In this document: positions 60,695 through 64,000 of the stretch, piece by piece | How the letters are laid out: every line of letters begins with the position of its first letter | Numbering within the stretch: the first letter of the stretch is position 1 | NCBI RefSeq assembly: GCF_003287935.1 | Contig: NZ_CP030287.1 | Location: 6,661,227-6,725,226 of the forward strand | DNA: 64,000 nucleotides | Direction: 5' to 3' | Source: Streptomyces sp. ICC1 | GTDB lineage: Bacteria; Actinomycetota; Actinomycetes; Streptomycetales; Streptomycetaceae | Notes under the pieces: generated by a model | Database searches by the model: none | The model's input: the letters and a program-made list of their open reading frames with translations, nothing else | What the model was told of the DNA's origin: nothing | Translations under genes and position numbers: made by a program

Positions 60695-61879
60695 TCAGGC
60701 GGTGCCCTGCGCGAAGGGGCCGGACGCGGTGAAGGCGAGCCGGGCGAAGCGTTCGCCGATCCGGCGGTGGGTGGCGGCGTCCGGGTGGAGCTCGTCGGGC
60801 AGCGGCAGGGCCGCGGAGTCGGCCTCGCCGTAGAGCTCGCGGCCGTCGACGTAGTACAGGTTCGGGTCGGTGGCGCCACGCTGTCCGACGATCCGGGCCA
60901 GCTCCTCGCGGATGACGCGCAGGGTCAGTTTCCCGCTCGCGCGCTCCGCCGGGTCGCCGGTGGCCACGAACCGGAGCCGTCCGGCGCTCAGCGCGGTCAT
61001 GTCCGGGGCGCTGGGGCCGGGCGTGTCCTCGTGGATGGGGCACAGGATGGGCGAGAGGACCAGCAGCGGAGTGGCGGGGTGGCCTTCGCGGATGGTGTCG
61101 AGGAACCCGTGGACGGCGGGGGCGAAGGCGCGCAGCCGCATCAGGTCGGTGTTGACCAGATTGATGCCGATCTTGACGCTGACCAGGTCGGCGGGGGTGT
61201 CGCGCAAGGTACGGGCGGTGAACGGGTCGAGCAGCGCGCTGCCGCCCAGGCCCAGGTTGATCAGCTCCACGCCGCCGAGGGAGGCGGCGAGCGCGGGCCA
61301 CGTGGTGCTGGGGCTCGCGGCGTCGGAGCCGTGGCTGATCGAACTGCCGTGGTGCAGCCACACCTTGCGGCCCCGGTCCGGTGCGGGCTCGACCGGGGCG
61401 TCCGTGCGCAGGGCCACGAGTTCGGTGGTCTCGTTGTGCGGCAGCCAGATCTCGACGTCCTTGGCGCCCTCGGGCAGTCCGCTGAAGGCAAGGGTGCCGG
61501 GCGGTCCGGGCCGGTGTTCGGCGGACCCGGTGGCCATGTCGATGACCAGGGTGTTGCCGCCGGCCACAGAGGCCTGGCCGGCCGGGCGGCCGCCGACGAG
61601 GAGGTCGTACACGCCGTCCGGCCGGGGCGGGGCGCCGACGTAGGCGCGCTTGGTGGGCAGCGTGTCCAGTTCGACGGCGGTGGCGCGGGTGCGGAAGACC
61701 AGCCGGACTCCGGAGGGCTGGGACTCCACCATGGCCAACTGCGGGTCCGCGCACTGGGCGCGGGCCCACGCGGGCAGCCGGTGCGGCAGCAGGCCGTGCT
61801 CGGTCTCCTCCAGTTCGAGGGCGCCGCGCACGAGGTCCGGGGTGATGGGCGTGGTGATCCAGTGGTGCGGGGTGTGCAT
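60695..61879 (-). CDS. SGNH/GDSL hydrolase
   Basis: 394 residues. An N-terminal jelly-roll-like domain (about 1-150, TLVIDMATGSAEHRPG) precedes the SGNH domain: block I VWLHHGSSISHGSD (Ser), block II LGLGGSALLDP (Gly), block III VKIGINLVNTD (Asn) and block V PDELHPDAATH (Asp and His). Carbohydrate or lipid esterase layout, cytoplasmic by lack of signal peptide. Start at the ATG 61879; ATG 61897 also in frame. Just downstream of a strong hairpin that ends the secreted protein gene. Confidence 0.88.
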   Translation of the reverse strand: MHTPHHWITTPITPDLVRGALELEETEHGLLPHRLPAWARAQCADPQLAMVESQPSGVRLVFRTRATAVELDTLPTKRAYVGAPPRPDGVYDLLVGGRPAGQASVAGGNTLVIDMATGSAEHRPGPPGTLAFSGLPEGAKDVEIWLPHNETTELVALRTDAPVEPAPDRGRKVWLHHGSSISHGSDAASPSTTWPALAASLGGVELINLGLGGSALLDPFTARTLRDTPADLVSVKIGINLVNTDLMRLRAFAPAVHGFLDTIREGHPATPLLVLSPILCPIHEDTPGPSAPDMTALSAGRLRFVATGDPAERASGKLTLRVIREELARIVGQRGATDPNLYYVDGRELYGEADSAALPLPDELHPDAATHRRIGERFARLAFTASGPFAQGTA

Positions 61880-61900
61880 CGGTTCAGCCTGCCACACCCC

Positions 61901-61938
61901 GGGCCCGGCCCCGGTCGAATACGACCGGGGCCGGGCCC
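61901..61938 (-). terminator. Hairpin terminator
   Basis: Perfect 17-bp stem (arms 61901-61917 and 61922-61938, loop aata) after the secreted protein gene and before the SGNH gene. Confidence 0.85.
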
Positions 61939-62005
61939 GCGTGGGGGCGGGTCAGGGGTTGGGGCCGCGTGGGGCGGTCGGGAGTTGGGCCCGAGTGGGG
62001 GCCGG

Positions 62006-62503
62006 TCAGCAGTTCTTGACCGCGTAGACGGGCGTCCAGTCATAGGCGAGCTGGCCGCCTCCGGGCTGGAACCGCTTCAGCTCCCCGCCCCCGCTGCCGT
62101 AGAAGAAGGACCAGACCCCGCCGGTCTGGTTGTCGAAGTAGAACCCGCCGCCGTTCCAGTTCGACACCGAGTAGCGGTGACAGGCGTCCAGGTAGAAGAT
62201 CTTCCAGTCCGAACTCGTCGGGTCCCAGACGAGGGTGCACAGGTTCCCGCTGGCGCAGCCGTAGCCGCCGCCCGGCGGTACGTGGCCGCTGGGGGCGTAC
62301 GGCGAGATGCCCGGGGAGGCGGCGGCCAGGGCCGCCGAACGGTCGGCGGCCGCCGGGGCGGCCGGGGCGGTCAGGACGACGCGGGCCGCAGCCGTGCTCT
62401 GCTCCGAGGGTGCGGCCGCCTGGGCCGGGGCGGTGGTGAAGGCCGCTGCGCACAGCATCGCGCAGACGCCGGCCGTGCCGAGGATGGATCGCTTGACGCG
62501 CAT
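62006..62503 (-). CDS. Secreted Cys-containing small protein
   Basis: 165 residues with a signal peptide (about 1-30, FTTAPAQAAAPS). The mature part has YGCASGNLCTLVWDPTSSDW, FYLDACHRYSVSNWNGGGFY and a final YAVKNC, giving four Cys likely in two disulfides. The spacing resembles the peptidase-inhibitor I36/gamma-crystallin-like group, but Gly-rich and weak. The kinase encoded next to it ends in a similar Cys-containing module. Unknown function. Confidence 0.78.
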   Translation of the reverse strand: MRVKRSILGTAGVCAMLCAAAFTTAPAQAAAPSEQSTAAARVVLTAPAAPAAADRSAALAAASPGISPYAPSGHVPPGGGYGCASGNLCTLVWDPTSSDWKIFYLDACHRYSVSNWNGGGFYFDNQTGGVWSFFYGSGGGELKRFQPGGGQLAYDWTPVYAVKNC

Positions 62504-62580
62504 CGTGAAACCCCTTGTCAGAGCGGTGTGATGTGCCTCAAGGCTCTCGGAGGAGCCGGCCGGGCGGAACCTCGCACGAA

Positions 62581-62625
62581 CGAGGGTGAGCGGGTGCGAG
62601 GGTGAGCGGGTGCGAGGGTGCGAGG
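62581..62625. repeat. 16-bp tandem repeat
   Basis: cgagggtgagcgggtg twice, then a partial third copy, between the kinase stop and the secreted protein gene. Confidence 0.85.
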
Positions 62626-62639
62626 TGCTGCCAGGGCGG

Positions 62640-64000
62640 TCAGCAGCTCGGGACCCAGGCGTGGGAGCGCGGGCTCTCCCCTCCGCCGAGGTTCGTCCTG
62701 GTGCGCACCTTCACGCAGCCCAGCAACTGCCGCTCGCCGGCCTGCCCGTAGTAGCGGACGTCGACCTTGGCCGCTCCCTCGGCGAGGTCGAAGCCGTTGT
62801 TGTAGACCGAGCGCGGAGCGCCGCTCGCCGCCCACGGGCAAGGGGCCGGCGCATCGGTCCAGTCGGTGTCGCCGTCGACCCAGGAGCACATCTCGCCCCG
62901 GCCGTCCTCCCGCGCGAAGAAGCAGACGGCGCCGCGCCGGCACCTGTCGTAGCCCGTCGTCCCGTCGCCCGCGAGGGGCAGCAGTCCCGAGCCCCAGACG
63001 ACCCCGAGGCCCGCGAGTGCGCCGGCCGCGGCCGCGGCGGCGATCAGGGCGCGGCGCCGTCGTCGCGGGAGCGGGCTCCGCGGACCCCGGCCTTGAGCGT
63101 CCGGGCCCTGCGGAACCGGGTCCTGCGGAACCGGGCCCTGCGGGACCGGGTCGCGCGGGGCCGGTGGCGCGTACGTCCCTTCGGCGCGGGCCGTCGCCGC
63201 CGCCCGCGCCCGGCACAGCAGTGACGCCGCGGTGTGCCGGACCCGGTCCTCGTGCCTCCGGGCCAGGCAGTCGTGGACGATGTCCCGCCAGGGTGCGGGC
63301 AGTTCGGGCGAGAGGCGCAGCTCCTCCTCGCCCCTGGCGTAGCGCAGCGCGGCGTCCCGGCGGGCCGCCGGCGTACCGCCGGGCAGCGGCAGCGTGCCGG
63401 TGAGGACGACGTGGGCCAGGACGCCGAAGGCCCAGATGTCGGCCGTCGGACGGATCTTCGTCCCGCGTTCGCCGACCTCCGACCAGAGCAGGTCCGGCGG
63501 GGTGTAGTCGGGTGTCGCGAAGGCCGCCGCGTACGCGTGGGTGCCCTCCAGCTCCGCCGCCATGTTGAAGTCGCCGAGCCGCGCCGAGCCGTCGGGCATC
63601 AGGAGCACGTTCCCGGGCTTGAGGTCTCCGTGCACCCAGCCCGCCCGGTGCAGTTGGTCGAGTCCCTCGCAGACCTGGGCGAGGAGCACGGGCCCCGCGG
63701 GCGGCACGCCGCCGGCGAGCAGGGTGTCGAGGGACCCCGCGGCCTCCTCCAGGACCAGGACGGTGGCGCCGTCGAGTTCGGGGCGGTCCGGATCGTCGAC
63801 CGTGAGCACCTCGTACATCCGGATCAGGCGGGGCGTCCGCACCCGGCGCAGCACCTCGGTCTCGCGCGCGGCGAGCTCTCCCAGGTGGCGCAGCTGGCGC
63901 GGGGTCGAGGTGCCCGTCGGTAGGACCTTGAGCGCTGCCCGGCCGGGCAGTCCCGGTTCGGGTACGGCGCGCAGGGCCGCGTACACGCTGCCGAAGGCGC
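62640..64000 (-). CDS. Receptor-type Ser/Thr protein kinase with I36-like ectodomain (partial)
   Basis: Runs off the right edge, so the first residues are missing; the edge reads FGSVYAALRAV, the end of the glycine loop. Kinase core: AALKVLP (Lys), HRAGWVHGDLKPGNVLL, RLGDFNMAAELEG (DFN in place of DFG), PTADIWAFGVLAHVVLTG. Then a Pro/Gln repeat linker (DPVPQGPVPQ), a membrane helix (LIAAAAAAGALAGLGVVWGS) and an outer Cys domain, CFFAREDGRGEMCSWVDGD then RSVYNNGFD, like the I36 inhibitor fold. Downstream of it lies the secreted Cys protein gene, same strand. Confidence 0.87.
   Translation of the reverse strand, partial: AFGSVYAALRAVPEPGLPGRAALKVLPTGTSTPRQLRHLGELAARETEVLRRVRTPRLIRMYEVLTVDDPDRPELDGATVLVLEEAAGSLDTLLAGGVPPAGPVLLAQVCEGLDQLHRAGWVHGDLKPGNVLLMPDGSARLGDFNMAAELEGTHAYAAAFATPDYTPPDLLWSEVGERGTKIRPTADIWAFGVLAHVVLTGTLPLPGGTPAARRDAALRYARGEEELRLSPELPAPWRDIVHDCLARRHEDRVRHTAASLLCRARAAATARAEGTYAPPAPRDPVPQGPVPQDPVPQGPDAQGRGPRSPLPRRRRRALIAAAAAAGALAGLGVVWGSGLLPLAGDGTTGYDRCRRGAVCFFAREDGRGEMCSWVDGDTDWTDAPAPCPWAASGAPRSVYNNGFDLAEGAAKVDVRYYGQAGERQLLGCVKVRTRTNLGGGESPRSHAWVPSC

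Overview
The window is very GC-rich actinobacterial DNA. Family content (DinB with a C-terminal extension, a DUF5999 protein, PRC-barrel protein, tandem glycine riboswitch ahead of gcvP, PHO-box-controlled Pit transporter, cobalamin-riboswitch cobD-cobQ, many GTG starts) points to a Streptomyces or close relative chromosome. No rRNA, tRNA, CRISPR array or intact prophage is visible.

The window does not look like one clean stretch of chromosome. At three places (7856-7888, 20554-20586, 33165-33188) it carries near-copies of the Illumina Nextera/Tn5 transposase adapter. Genes are cut off at or next to each: a 5'-less secreted-protein gene, a PAP2-like gene facing a truncated LuxR-type ATPase gene, and a GlxA/AraC regulator without its N-terminal half. 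I read the window as four blocks (1-7855, 7889-20553, 20587-33164, 33189-64000) whose order and adjacency are unproven.

Block 1: 3' end of dinB, PRC-barrel protein, glycine riboswitch and gcvP, DUF5999 protein, an unknown protein, and a glutamate-cysteine ligase family protein. Block 2: decayed secreted-protein gene; an NmrA-like oxidoreductase with a downstream TetR gene and palindromic sites; a SpoIIE-type phosphatase; a TetR regulator whose own promoter and that of the next gene (SRPBCC) share one palindrome; a carotenoid oxygenase pseudogene with three internal losses; unknown proteins; an MFS fragment; a thioredoxin-reductase-like flavoprotein divergent from an XRE-cupin regulator; a His-rich methyltransferase; and a frameshifted Ser/Thr kinase with GFG in place of DFG. 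Block 3: a cutinase-type polyester hydrolase (PET-hydrolase-like), PEP mutase-GNAT-P450 operon, subtilisin pseudogene, DUF1963 protein, deoxynucleoside kinase, amidase, acetyltransferase, small membrane protein and methyltransferase.

Block 4: enoyl-CoA hydratase, small HTH protein, ABC-F ATPase, zinc metallopeptidase, VOC protein, alpha/beta hydrolase, pit with a PHO box, cobD-cobQ under a cobalamin riboswitch, then an accessory stretch (45.6-58.3 kb) with broken genes: a P-loop fragment facing a 5'-truncated 881-residue protein, a HEAT-like protein, a truncated DUF4231 (SLATT-like) protein, a 1347-residue secreted DNRLRE/amidase protein coupled to a lipoprotein, frameshifted APC permease, MarR and SDR genes, and a serine recombinase remnant. 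The block closes with a TPR protein, an SGNH hydrolase, a secreted Cys-containing protein and the C-terminal part of a receptor Ser/Thr kinase with an I36-like ectodomain.

No coherent new multi-gene system is evident. The most useful results are the adapter junctions, the pattern of gene decay or indel error, the paired TetR operators, the polyester hydrolase, and the kinase anomalies.
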